From contig JAXLXI010000011.1 in the NCBI GenBank assembly GCA_046328035.1, forward strand, positions 1 to 64,000: a stretch of DNA of 64,000 nucleotides. Reading direction: 5' to 3'. Source of the stretch: JBGASG01 sp046328035. GTDB lineage: Bacteria; Cyanobacteriota; Vampirovibrionia; Obscuribacterales; Obscuribacteraceae. Below are positions 50,792-59,262 of this stretch, piece after piece. Numbering within the stretch: position 1 is the first letter of the stretch; each line of letters begins with the position of its first letter. Both the position numbers and the translations under genes were made by a program. A model generated the notes under the pieces. That model did not search any database and was not told the DNA's origin. It saw nothing but the letters and a program-made list of their open reading frames with translations.

Positions 50792-52238
50792 AGGACCGGG
50801 AGCCGCCGGAGGCGTTTCGTCCGGGTTAGAACGCGCCTGGCGCACTCAACATGAGGGTGGTGCCTGCTGGTGGTTTTTGTCCGGCGATTTTCTGAATAAA
50901 CTGCCGTCCGATTATCAGAATTCGCAGTTCGTCACTATGCTGTCAGAGAATTTGGTCAAGGGACACTATCGTTTTTGCAACGAGTTTATCTGGCCGGTAA
51001 TGCACGATCTGCCGCAGTATGCCACGCTCAACGACGACGACCGCGAGGCGTACAGACAATTCAATTTGAAGGTCGCCGATCACGTCACTTACGAAAACGG
51101 TAATCGGCTGTACTTCGTGCAGGATTATCAGTTGGCGCTGGTGCCCCGCTACACCAAGTTGTACGGCGCGCGCACGCACGTGTTCTGGCACATTCCCTGG
51201 CCGAAGGATGTGCCGCCGGAGTTCGTGCAGCCAGTCGTAGAAATCGCGCGCGCCTTATTGCGAGCCGATGGCATCGCGTTCCACACCAAAGAATACGTGG
51301 ACAACTTCATGCACTTCATCTGGCAGTATCTGCTGGAGTTCGTTGTCGATCAAGAAACGGCACGCGTCAGTCACATCCCCGAAACTTCGCTGGAGCCCAT
51401 GGAACGGCGCCCCGCGCCCGGTACCATGGATGATGGCACTTATGTGCTGGCGCGCCAGCGCCCGGTCGTCCAGGCGCCGGTCGGCGACACGCGGCTGTTC
51501 GCGCGTCCGCTGGGCATCGACATGGACTTCTGGCGGGAGATGTCCTCCCACCCGGATACGGACAAAACACCGGCGGTGCTCAAAGATTTGCAGACGCCGT
51601 TCGTCCTCTCGGTCGACCGCGCTGACTATACGAAAGCCGTTGCCGATCGCATCGCGTCCATCGACGAATACTTTACGTTGCATCCGGAGCGCATCGGCAA
51701 ACTGACGTTCGTGCAGATATGCGGGCGCACGCGCAGCGGGCTGGAAGCTTTCGATCAGTATTGGGAGACTTGCCAGGCCGGCGTCGATTATCTGAACGCG
51801 CGCTGGGGCACGGACGGCTGGGAGCCGTTGCATTGGGTGAAGACGCCGCTCGGTCCGCCGGAGCTGGCGCAGCTTTACCGGAACGCCGTCGCTATGCTGG
51901 TCAATCCGGTGCGCGATGGATTGAATTTGACCGCCAAGGAATACGTGGCGTGCCAGGGCGATAATGCCGGCGTGCTGCTCCTTTCGGAGGGCGCGGGCGT
52001 GTGGAAGGAATTCGGCGGGTACGCGCTGCCGGCATCGCCTGCGGTGCCCGGACAGATTGCGGATTCGCTGGAAGCAGCCCTGTCGATGTCGCAAATCGAA
52101 CGCAACACGCGCATGCACTTGATGAAACAGAAGGTCGAGAAAAACTCCCTGTCGCGCTGGTGGCAGAAGTCGCTGTCGGCATTCGCAACTACCGAACGCG
52201 AGTACGCCATCACCCTCGCCGACGAACGCATCGCCTGA
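50772..52238 (+). CDS. GT20 glycosyltransferase (trehalose-6-phosphate / glucosylglycerol-phosphate synthase-like)
   Basis: Transfers a sugar from a nucleotide sugar to a sugar or glycerol phosphate; makes a compatible solute precursor in the trehalose or glucosylglycerol class. Features: GPGAAGGVSSGLERAW near the N-terminus, HVFWHIPWPKDVPPEF, TKEYVDNFMHFIWQYLLEF, VLSVDRADYTKAVADRIASI, LTFVQICGRTRSGLEAF, and MLVNPVRDGLNLTAKEYVAC with EGAGVWKEFG, the nucleotide-sugar site. From ATG 50772 the protein has 488 residues but lacks the first strand, found upstream in another frame. Which acceptor it uses cannot be told from sequence alone. Confidence 0.82.
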   Translation: MDVLSYRGPGAAGGVSSGLERAWRTQHEGGACWWFLSGDFLNKLPSDYQNSQFVTMLSENLVKGHYRFCNEFIWPVMHDLPQYATLNDDDREAYRQFNLKVADHVTYENGNRLYFVQDYQLALVPRYTKLYGARTHVFWHIPWPKDVPPEFVQPVVEIARALLRADGIAFHTKEYVDNFMHFIWQYLLEFVVDQETARVSHIPETSLEPMERRPAPGTMDDGTYVLARQRPVVQAPVGDTRLFARPLGIDMDFWREMSSHPDTDKTPAVLKDLQTPFVLSVDRADYTKAVADRIASIDEYFTLHPERIGKLTFVQICGRTRSGLEAFDQYWETCQAGVDYLNARWGTDGWEPLHWVKTPLGPPELAQLYRNAVAMLVNPVRDGLNLTAKEYVACQGDNAGVLLLSEGAGVWKEFGGYALPASPAVPGQIADSLEAALSMSQIERNTRMHLMKQKVEKNSLSRWWQKSLSAFATTEREYAITLADERIA

Positions 52239-52271
52239 TTGCCCGGCGCGAAGAAACCGGCGAAATCTCTC

Positions 52272-52383
52272 TTGAACAAAACTGCTCGTTTAAGGGGTCG
52301 CCAGAGTTCGAAAAAACATTAAATCAGGGTGGTTTGAACAAAACTGCTCATTTGGACCCCCCGAAACGAGCAGTTTTGTTCAA
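52272..52383. repeat. Triple 20-bp repeat forming alternative hairpins, terminator
   Basis: TTGAACAAAACTGCTCGTTT (52272-52291) and a copy with one difference (52334-52353) are both complementary to AAACGAGCAGTTTTGTTCAA (52364-52383). The third arm can pair with either. The second and third alone form a 20-bp stem with a 10-base loop. It lies between convergent genes and acts at least as a strong bidirectional terminator. Confidence 0.75.
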
Positions 52384-52412
52384 GCCCCTCTGAGCGCCGC
52401 TCCGCGCTTACC

Positions 52413-53099
52413 TCATTGCATATACTCGTAGCCGGCGGCGATGGCGCGCGACTGCTGTTCGTATTGCTTGGCTTCGTCGGCGCGTCCGAGTTTCTTCAGA
52501 ATCACTGCGTAGTTCTCGAGCGATTGCGCGACTTGCGGGCTGTAGCGGTTTCCCGCCACCGACTGACGGTATGTCAGCAACTGCTGCGCGTACGGCTCAG
52601 CCTTCGCATACTCGCGTGCTTGCATCATCATAGTCACCAGCGTCTGCGAGGTGAACTCCGAATCTTCCGGCGAGAGCCCCGCCTGCTGTTCGAGGTTCAG
52701 CGCCTGTTCGTACATCTGCCACGCCAGGGGATTGTGCCGCTGGTCCATGAGACGCCCGCGCTCTTTCTGAATCTCCGCCGCGTGCAGCAGCGCGAAGTGA
52801 TAACGGTCCCAGAGCCCCTTGTCTTTCTTGAAGTCCGTCTCGGCCGCTTTCAGTTCGCCGATGGCGGTGGCGGCGGCTTCGTCGAAGGTGGTCTGCGCTT
52901 CGGCAAGCTTGCCGGATGCGTTCAGGAGTTTCGCTTTGTCCCGCAGTGACTGCGAGGGCAGATGCAACCGCACCGCTTCCTGTTGCAGTTTGATCATGTT
53001 CTGCAGCGCTTTCTTCTGGCACCCACACGCATCTGCTGACAGCGGCGCGCTGATCGAGATGAGCATCGAGATGAGAAGCAAACTGCCAACGAACCGCAT
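52413..53099 (-). CDS. Exported tetratricopeptide-repeat protein
   Basis: 228 residues. The N-terminal signal peptide (MRFVGSLLLISMLISISAPL then SADACGCQ) has a cleavage region near residue 23; ACGC may be a lipidated or disulfide Cys. The rest is helical with TPR-like units (LLNASGKLAEAQTTFDEAAA, LAWQMYEQALNLEQQAGLSP, AKAEPYAQQLLTYRQSVAGN, VILKKLGRADEAKQYEQQSR). Likely periplasmic or surface scaffold. No catalytic motif. Confidence 0.75.
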   Translation of the reverse strand: MRFVGSLLLISMLISISAPLSADACGCQKKALQNMIKLQQEAVRLHLPSQSLRDKAKLLNASGKLAEAQTTFDEAAATAIGELKAAETDFKKDKGLWDRYHFALLHAAEIQKERGRLMDQRHNPLAWQMYEQALNLEQQAGLSPEDSEFTSQTLVTMMMQAREYAKAEPYAQQLLTYRQSVAGNRYSPQVAQSLENYAVILKKLGRADEAKQYEQQSRAIAAGYEYMQ

Positions 53100-53243
53100 G
53101 GGAACCCCCTTCTTGTGTATCGACTTGTTTATGGTGTCAGCAATGACTGGGTGCTCAGCTGGAAAGTTTCCTGCCCGGCAGCGAAAGTTGTGTCATCATT
53201 CACACTGTCTATCAGCCAATCCTCAGCGAAGCGGACTTCACAA

Positions 53244-54959
53244 GTGCTCGACAAATTCTCCATCGCCCGCGCCCTGCGCGAGATTGGCATATTGCTGGAG
53301 TTGAAGGGCGAAAACTATTACAAGGTGCGCGCCTACGAAACCGGCGCTACCATGCTCGAGTCGCTGAACACCGACCTGGGGCAGCTGGTCGACGAAAACA
53401 AGTTGCAGACCATTCGTGGCGTTGGCGAGGCGCTGGCTGCCAAAATTGCTGAGCTTTACCTGACGGGGCGGTGCGAGATGCTCGAACGTCTGCGCGAAGA
53501 GATGCCGCCCGGTGTGATTGAGCTGTCGCAGGTGCCGGGGCTGACGCCGAAGCGCATCAAAGCGTTGCACGAGGCGCTCGATATCACCAGCATCGCTGAG
53601 TTGCGTGCCGCCTGCGAAACGCATGCCGTCAGCAAAGTCAAAGGCTTCGGCGCCAAGACCGAGCAGACCATTCTGGAAGGCATCCGCACGTACGAGACGC
53701 GCGAAGAGAAGATTCTTTTGCACCATGCGCAAGAAACTGCGGCGATGCTGGAATCACACATGCGCACCACCAGCGGTGTCAAGCGTGTCGAAGTGGCGGG
53801 TGCCATCAGGCGCTGGGCTGACAGTATAAGCAGCATCGATCTGGTTGTGGAAACCAGCAATGCCGAGGCGGCGATTGCCGATTTCAAGGCGTTTCCGCTG
53901 GCAGTGCGGGCGGAGTCTGCGACCGAACACGGCTGCGTGGTCAGGCTGACTCGCGGTATTCATGCGTCGTTGTTCGCGGCACAGCCCGGGCAATTTGCCG
54001 CCGGATTGCTGGCTCACACCGGCGCGCGCGCTCACTTCGAGCGCCTGAAGCTGCTTGCCGAGAAAAACGGTTTACGCCTAGACGAAACCGGTGTTACCCG
54101 TGGTGGCAAGTTGCTGCCCGCCGGCGAGGAACGCGACCTCTACAAACACCTGGGGCTGCCCTACATTCCGCCTGAACTGCGTGAGGACTGGGGCGAAATT
54201 CAGGAAGCGCTGGCGGGAGCCGATTTCGAAGATCTGGTGGCGGAAAGCGATGTTAAGGGGCTGGTGCATTGTCACACCCAATACAGCGATGGGCGAAACT
54301 CTGTCGAAGAGATGGCGCGCGCCGGCGAGAGCATGGGCATGGAATACATCACCATCACCGACCATTCACCGGCGGCGCATTATGCGGGCGGGCTCACCGA
54401 AGACCGCCTCAAGCGCCAGTGGGACGAGATAGACAAGGCGCAGGAAAAGGTGAAGATCAAGATTTTGCGCGGCACAGAATCGGACATTCTGGAGGACGGA
54501 GCGCTGGATTATCCGGATCGCATACTGGAGAAGTTCGACGTCATTATTGCCAGCGTTCACTCGCGGATGAAAATGGACTCCAGGCAAATGACGGCGCGCG
54601 TAATCAATTGCATGAAGCTTCCCGTTTTCAAGATCTGGGGGCACGCTCTCGGGCGTCTGGTGCTGCGCCGCGAACCGTTTGCTTGCGACGTCGACAAAAT
54701 TCTTGATGCGGTCGCGGAGTCGAAGGCCGCAATCGAAGTCAATGGCGATCCGCATCGGCTCGACATGGAACCGCGACTGATCCGCATGGCGCGCGAGCGC
54801 AATATCCCATTCGTTATCTCAACCGATGCGCATTCGGCGAGGGCGCTCGGTGTTTTGCCCTACGGAGTCCATACGGCACGCCGCGGTGGATTGCGGCGGC
54901 ACGAAGTGCTCAACACATTGTCAGTCGAACAGTTTCGCGCCGCCGTCAAACCTGAGTAA
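53244..54959 (+). CDS. polX: PolX-family protein: DNA polymerase X (degenerate) with PHP domain
   Basis: 571 residues from GTG 53244, the normal length for bacterial PolX; the frame extends to 53115 without a ribosome site. The N-terminal 8-kDa and helix-hairpin-helix regions are intact (IRGVGEALAAKIAELY, VPGLTPKRIKALHEALDI, VKGFGAKTEQTILEGI). The palm is altered: GAIRRWADSISSIDLVVE stands where GS ... D-x-D is expected, and VVRLTRGIH replaces the third Asp region. The PHP domain is complete: HCHTQYSDG, ITDHSPAAHY, IIASVHSRM, STDAHSA. It therefore looks like a 3'-5' exonuclease or AP-endonuclease with a lost polymerase function. A base-excision repair role is expected for the family. Confidence 0.85.
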   Translation: MLDKFSIARALREIGILLELKGENYYKVRAYETGATMLESLNTDLGQLVDENKLQTIRGVGEALAAKIAELYLTGRCEMLERLREEMPPGVIELSQVPGLTPKRIKALHEALDITSIAELRAACETHAVSKVKGFGAKTEQTILEGIRTYETREEKILLHHAQETAAMLESHMRTTSGVKRVEVAGAIRRWADSISSIDLVVETSNAEAAIADFKAFPLAVRAESATEHGCVVRLTRGIHASLFAAQPGQFAAGLLAHTGARAHFERLKLLAEKNGLRLDETGVTRGGKLLPAGEERDLYKHLGLPYIPPELREDWGEIQEALAGADFEDLVAESDVKGLVHCHTQYSDGRNSVEEMARAGESMGMEYITITDHSPAAHYAGGLTEDRLKRQWDEIDKAQEKVKIKILRGTESDILEDGALDYPDRILEKFDVIIASVHSRMKMDSRQMTARVINCMKLPVFKIWGHALGRLVLRREPFACDVDKILDAVAESKAAIEVNGDPHRLDMEPRLIRMARERNIPFVISTDAHSARALGVLPYGVHTARRGGLRRHEVLNTLSVEQFRAAVKPE

Positions 54960-54964
54960 TTAGG

Positions 54965-55621
54965 TTACGAAGCCTTGCGCGTGCGCCGTGTACGTGCTGC
55001 CGGTTTAGCGGCGGCGGTCGTCGCATCGGACTTCGCGGCTGTCTGCGCGGCGGTGGTCGCATCGGTCTTCGGCGCGCCGGTCGCGGCGGACTTGGCCGTT
55101 CTTGCTTTGCGCGGATGCAGCATCTCGTGCATCAACTCTGCCTTGCGTTGTTGTAATTCCTTCGCCAGCATTTCGAGGTCAGCCACATCCTTCAGTTTCG
55201 GCAGCAGTTGATGCTCTTCTTCCTTGATATGGTGCTCGACCAGATCCTGCAGTACTTTCACCTTCGCTTCGAACATACTGCCCTTGTACGGCGATTGCTC
55301 CAGCTCGTCGATGATTTCCTTGACCAGCCGGTGTTCGACGTCCGCTTCGTCCGTGAGCATCGGCCCGTTTTCAATCATGCGCAGCTGCGGGTAAACCATT
55401 TCTTCTTCGAGTTGCGAGTGCACCTTAAGCTCGAGGCAGATCTGCTGTACGACGCTCACTTTGGTTTCGTGCTCGGTCGCCAGTTTGAACGCGATAAACA
55501 TGCCTTTTACTTTGCGGTGATCCATCTTCAGGAGCTTCACCGCATCGTTGGACATGTACTCCTGCAACTGAGCCATTCCTGACCCAATCGCTTCGTTGAC
55601 TTGTTTCACTACATCTTTCAT
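54965..55621 (-). CDS. Hemerythrin-like HHE protein with basic Ala/Lys tail
   Basis: 218 residues from ATG 55621, which has GGGAGAG upstream. The hemerythrin domain (about 25-165) shows the di-iron His/Glu sets: KMDHRKVKGMFIAFK, LKVHSQLEEEMVYPQL, DVEHRLVKEIIDELE and LVEHHIKEEEHQLLPKL. The last 50 residues are Ala/Lys/Thr-rich (KSAATGAPKTDATTAAQTAA, then AAAKPAARTRRTRKAS), like histone H1 or DNA-binding tails. Hemerythrins bind oxygen or iron and respond to stress. The tail suggests association with nucleic acid, an inference. Confidence 0.85.
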   Translation of the reverse strand: MKDVVKQVNEAIGSGMAQLQEYMSNDAVKLLKMDHRKVKGMFIAFKLATEHETKVSVVQQICLELKVHSQLEEEMVYPQLRMIENGPMLTDEADVEHRLVKEIIDELEQSPYKGSMFEAKVKVLQDLVEHHIKEEEHQLLPKLKDVADLEMLAKELQQRKAELMHEMLHPRKARTAKSAATGAPKTDATTAAQTAAKSDATTAAAKPAARTRRTRKAS

Positions 55622-55721
55622 GAGACTCTCCCACTTCTTCAATCTGGCAAGAAAGACGAGATGAGCGCATAGGCAGTTCCTATGGTTCAGCCAGCTGAGC
55701 CTTTCGAGACTTCTATGGAGA

Positions 55722-55751
55722 AAAAACTGAAGTGATATCAATTCAGTTTTT
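55722..55751. repeat. Dispersed palindrome, copy 3
   Basis: 30-bp palindrome with arms AAAAACTGAA around GATATC, one mismatched pair. It overlaps the last codons and stop of the L,D-transpeptidase gene (stop 55740-55738) and lies upstream of the hemerythrin gene. Followed by TTGAG as in copy 1. Confidence 0.85.
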
Positions 55752-56523
55752 GAGAAGAAGGGAGCGGATATCTCCCAAGTGACTGCTTGATATCCTCGTA
55801 CAGTCCGGCTAGCCAGGAGGGATCTTCGGGCTTGTTCGCTGCGAGAGTTTCCTTTCTAAAATCCACCGGGGCGATAATCAATGGCTCTTTGTCTTCCTTC
55901 GAGTCGTGGATGAGAACGAACAGGTCTTCGCTGGCTTCATCGCCCATCGCCAGACAGCCGATTGAGCAGTTGCTGCCATGAATCAGAATGTCGCTGCCTG
56001 GCTTGGTGCGCCCGTCCTCGTGGGCGCGCGCCAGATCGAATACGTTCGGATAGTTGACGCGCAAACCCAGGTGGTAAGGGGTGTTCGGCTCCAGCGACTC
56101 GATCAGGTAAAGTCCTTCGGGCACCTGCCGATCGCCTTCTCGCAACTTGGGACCGAGATTGCCGCTGGCGCCCTCGATTGGATAAGTCCAGATGTAGGTG
56201 TACTGCGGTTCGCTGCCGTCAGCGGTGTCGGCGGCGGCATAGACTTGCAGTTCGCGCTTGTCCTTGATGGCGACCAGGGTGACCCGATCAGGTGGGTAAG
56301 AAACGCCTCTGTCCCGAAACCGCTGAAACAGCCGCTGCCTCGCCACAGTGCCGTACTGGGCGATCTGTTCGTCGATGGTCTTCTTTTGCACAACGTGCCC
56401 GATCACGGGCAGTTGACCGACGAAAGCGCGTACCTGGGCGCGATTGACGAAAATCGCCGGCGCCAGCACGCCGATGCTAATCAGGAAGCCGACCAGAAGA
56501 CGCTTGTTCAATTTCCAACGCAC
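55738..56523 (-). CDS. L,D-transpeptidase (YkuD/ErfK-type)
   Basis: 261 residues, GTG start at 56523. The N-terminal signal anchor is LLVGFLISIGVLAPAIFV. The YkuD catalytic motif reads ILIHGSNCSIGCLAMGD near residue 180, with the catalytic Cys in GC. The preceding VTLVAIKDKRELQVYAAA and GLYLIESLEPNTPYHLGLRV are typical of the fold. The enzyme makes 3-3 peptidoglycan cross-links or anchors proteins to peptidoglycan in the periplasm. The start region has no strong ribosome site. Confidence 0.87.
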   Translation of the reverse strand: MRWKLNKRLLVGFLISIGVLAPAIFVNRAQVRAFVGQLPVIGHVVQKKTIDEQIAQYGTVARQRLFQRFRDRGVSYPPDRVTLVAIKDKRELQVYAAADTADGSEPQYTYIWTYPIEGASGNLGPKLREGDRQVPEGLYLIESLEPNTPYHLGLRVNYPNVFDLARAHEDGRTKPGSDILIHGSNCSIGCLAMGDEASEDLFVLIHDSKEDKEPLIIAPVDFRKETLAANKPEDPSWLAGLYEDIKQSLGRYPLPSSQKLN

Positions 56524-57032
56524 CGGAGAGGAACTACCTCAACCTAGCACGGCGTTGGTTTCTTCGCTGGTCCAGACAAAAGATAGGCAAAAAGATAGCC
56601 CCGCCGATATGATCGACGGGGCGGGATTCCAATTTCATTATCCGGGTCCATCTGGTGGTTGGCAATCACCCATTCGGGGGAGGGCAAACGTCATGTTGGT
56701 CCTGAATGCATTCCGATCTGTTGAGGCATTTGTTTGCTTCCTGGAAAAAATTGGCACACTGATTGCATAGTTGCAGCATGTAAAAGGATGGTATCGCCGG
56801 TGGTATCAGGGCGAAAAATCCTTCAGCATACCAGTCAGTTGTTAACAAGTTGCTAAATGCCTGAAACAGGCTCCGGGACGCGGTTTCGGGCGCGTCTGGA
56901 TTTGCCCGTCCGTGACGTCGTTATGCGACATTTTTAGATTTCACATTAGTTCTCTGGAAAAGAAGAAATTGTTGTCAGTAGAGCGTGAGCTATGGGTACA
57001 TGTAATTAGGCATTTATATGCAGGTGGTGCTC
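56524..57032. other. Intergenic region with hairpins, kinase operon upstream region
   Basis: About 500 bases between divergent genes. It holds a GC-rich hairpin (CCCCG at 56598 pairing with CGGGG near 56620), a GCCTG-AAA-CAGGC palindrome (56857-56869) and a GACGCG...CGCGTC stem just after. ORFs here are short and unsupported. It probably contains promoters for both flanking genes. Confidence 0.5.
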
Positions 57033-59255
57033 GTGGCTCTCGACCAAGCACAGTCGCCCAGTCGTCGTCTGGCGCCGGGAACAACCTTCGATGGCCGATA
57101 TTGGGTGATCTCCCACGTCGGCGAAGGCGGGATGGCGCACGTCTACAAGGCTCGGCACCTGCATCTCGATCAAATTGTCGCGCTCAAACTGCTGCGCAAA
57201 GACTCATGCAATGACCCGGTCAAAGTAAAGCGCTTCCAGCTGGAAGCGAAAGCCGCCAGCTCCCTGAGTCATCCCAACTTGCTCAATGTGCAGGGTTTCG
57301 GAATCTGTGAAGGCACTCCCTATCTGGTCATGGAGTACGTCGAGGGCGACAGCCTGGATGCCGTGCTCGATGCCCACGGTCCCATGCCGATTGCTCGTGT
57401 AATCGACATCGGTATGCAGGTGTCGGCTGCGCTCGGTTTTTTGCACGAGCAGCGCATCGTTCATCGCGACATCAAGCCTGCCAACATCGTTAGCACCGCG
57501 GGCGGTGCCTGCAAAGTGGTCGACTTCGGTATCGCCAAAATCTATGACGATGCCGGTGCGGCGCTCAGCGACGACCAGGAAGAAACCGCCGGGACCGGAG
57601 CAGGAGCAGGGACCGCGTCAGGGTCGGATTCATCGCAGAGCCTGACACGCACCGGTGCTCTGATCGGCACGCCTGCCTTCATGAGCCCGGAACAGGCAAT
57701 GGGTGCGCATCTCGATGGGCGTTCCGACATCTACTCGCTGGGCTGCCTCCTGTTCGAGCTGGCTACAGGTCGACCACCATACGTCGCTGACACCCCCTAC
57801 AACGTCCTGGCTCTGCACCTGAAGGGGGCGATTCCGACGTTGACCGATTTCCTGCCGGATAAGCAGAGCGACACCGTCGACGCGTTCGATGCGATCATCC
57901 GGAAGTGTCTCGCCAAGTCACCCGACGACCGGTTCCAGTCGATGGAGGAACTCGCCGGCGCCTTGTCCACGTGCCGCAATGATGCGGAGACTAACGAAGA
58001 TGGCGGCGCCGCAATGCCGGCATCCGGTGCCGCAAAAGGTCTGACACGGGTCTGGCGGCGACTGAACACGGCCGCCCGCCGAGCCTTCAAAACTCCTGCC
58101 GATGAGCAATCGGCCGCCCGCCGCTCTCGCATCAACACGGCACTATTGGTAGTGGCATTGCTGGTGGCTGGTTCGATTCCAATCATTCAATCGATGCCGG
58201 CGAAGAAACCAGCGGCAGACGATCTCGAGTTAGCAACTCCGCGCGAGCTCCTGAGGCGCGGCATCGAAGAGTCGGTCGCTAAGAATAACGAAAAAGCCGT
58301 TCTCCTCCTGCAGTTGGCACTTTCCAAATTGGAGAACGCCGGGCAGTTTGAACGCGCGGAAGTCGAGTTTCAGTTGGGTGGTGCGCTGCGTAATCTGCTG
58401 AGATTCGAAGAGGCGATTCCCTATTTCGAGGCGGCACAGCGCGCGCTCGAAAAGCAAGGAAGCGTCCGGGCAAAGGATGCTGCGATTGCGCATTTCCATT
58501 CCGCATACTGTTACTACCGCATCGGGCAGTGGCAGAAAGCCATTCCCGGTCTCGAACATGCTGTCCGGATGGGTGTAGGCGGCGACGATGTTTTGTTTCC
58601 TCTTGCAGATTGCTACTTGCAGCAAAATCGATTAACAGAATCCTGCGGCGTTGCCCATCCATGGGAGGACAATCGCTCCGCCGCCAGTCGCGACATCTCC
58701 CGGTATCACAAAAAAGAGTGGGGTGCACTGCCGGTTTTGTTGCTCTCGACGCAACGGTCCAAGTACTGGGACAAGATCTGGATCGATGAAGATCTGGCTG
58801 CCACGTACATGAAATTGGGCTATTTCGACGAAGCCAAAGATTGGGCCGAGAAAATTAGAACCGATGACCCGACTGTGGCTTGGCTCAACGAAGAGCGCTT
58901 AGCGCGTATTTTTCTGGCGCAGGGTGATCTCGGACGGGCACGTCGCTTCATGACCGAAGCTCGGGCGCGAGTCGACGCCGGCACCGATCCGTACGGGTTG
59001 GCGCGAGAGGAAGCCGACCTGGGCGTCATCTCCTTCCGCGAGAAGAAATATGCCGAGGCGCAACAGCACTTCGAGACCGCGCACGACGTGCTTGTGAAGA
59101 GCCTTGGTAAGTGCAAGGTCGGCAGCAAGAATCGCATGGAGCTCGACACTTTGCTGTGGGTGCAACGAGGCCGCGATTTGTCCCGCCTGCGCGCTGCCGC
59201 CGTGCCACAAAAGTCCGACGCAACGCCACCGCAATCCGGCGCAACGAAGGAGTGA
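57033..59255 (+). CDS. Membrane Ser/Thr protein kinase with TPR sensor, copy 1
   Basis: 740 residues. The N-terminal kinase (about 25-300) has the Gly loop GEGGMAHVYKA, invariant Lys in VALKLLRKD, catalytic loop HRDIKPANI, VVDFGIAK and activation segment GTPAFMSPEQAMG. A Pro/Ala/Glu/Gly/Ser-rich insert follows DFG (EETAGTGAGAGTASGSDSSQ). One membrane segment (INTALLVVALLVAGSIPIIQ) leads to a C-terminal region of TPR-like helices (EDLAATYMKLGYFDEAKDWA). GTG 57033 is chosen because its ALDQAQSPSRRL aligns with the start of the paralogue; ATG 57018 is the alternative. Seven bases separate it from the second copy, so they form an operon. Confidence 0.88.
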   Translation: MALDQAQSPSRRLAPGTTFDGRYWVISHVGEGGMAHVYKARHLHLDQIVALKLLRKDSCNDPVKVKRFQLEAKAASSLSHPNLLNVQGFGICEGTPYLVMEYVEGDSLDAVLDAHGPMPIARVIDIGMQVSAALGFLHEQRIVHRDIKPANIVSTAGGACKVVDFGIAKIYDDAGAALSDDQEETAGTGAGAGTASGSDSSQSLTRTGALIGTPAFMSPEQAMGAHLDGRSDIYSLGCLLFELATGRPPYVADTPYNVLALHLKGAIPTLTDFLPDKQSDTVDAFDAIIRKCLAKSPDDRFQSMEELAGALSTCRNDAETNEDGGAAMPASGAAKGLTRVWRRLNTAARRAFKTPADEQSAARRSRINTALLVVALLVAGSIPIIQSMPAKKPAADDLELATPRELLRRGIEESVAKNNEKAVLLLQLALSKLENAGQFERAEVEFQLGGALRNLLRFEEAIPYFEAAQRALEKQGSVRAKDAAIAHFHSAYCYYRIGQWQKAIPGLEHAVRMGVGGDDVLFPLADCYLQQNRLTESCGVAHPWEDNRSAASRDISRYHKKEWGALPVLLLSTQRSKYWDKIWIDEDLAATYMKLGYFDEAKDWAEKIRTDDPTVAWLNEERLARIFLAQGDLGRARRFMTEARARVDAGTDPYGLAREEADLGVISFREKKYAEAQQHFETAHDVLVKSLGKCKVGSKNRMELDTLLWVQRGRDLSRLRAAAVPQKSDATPPQSGATKE

Positions 59256-59262
59256 GAGCGGC

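Noticed and set aside
56666..56848. 60-residue minus-strand ORF
   Set aside because: It lies in a hairpin-rich intergenic region without a ribosome site or motif.
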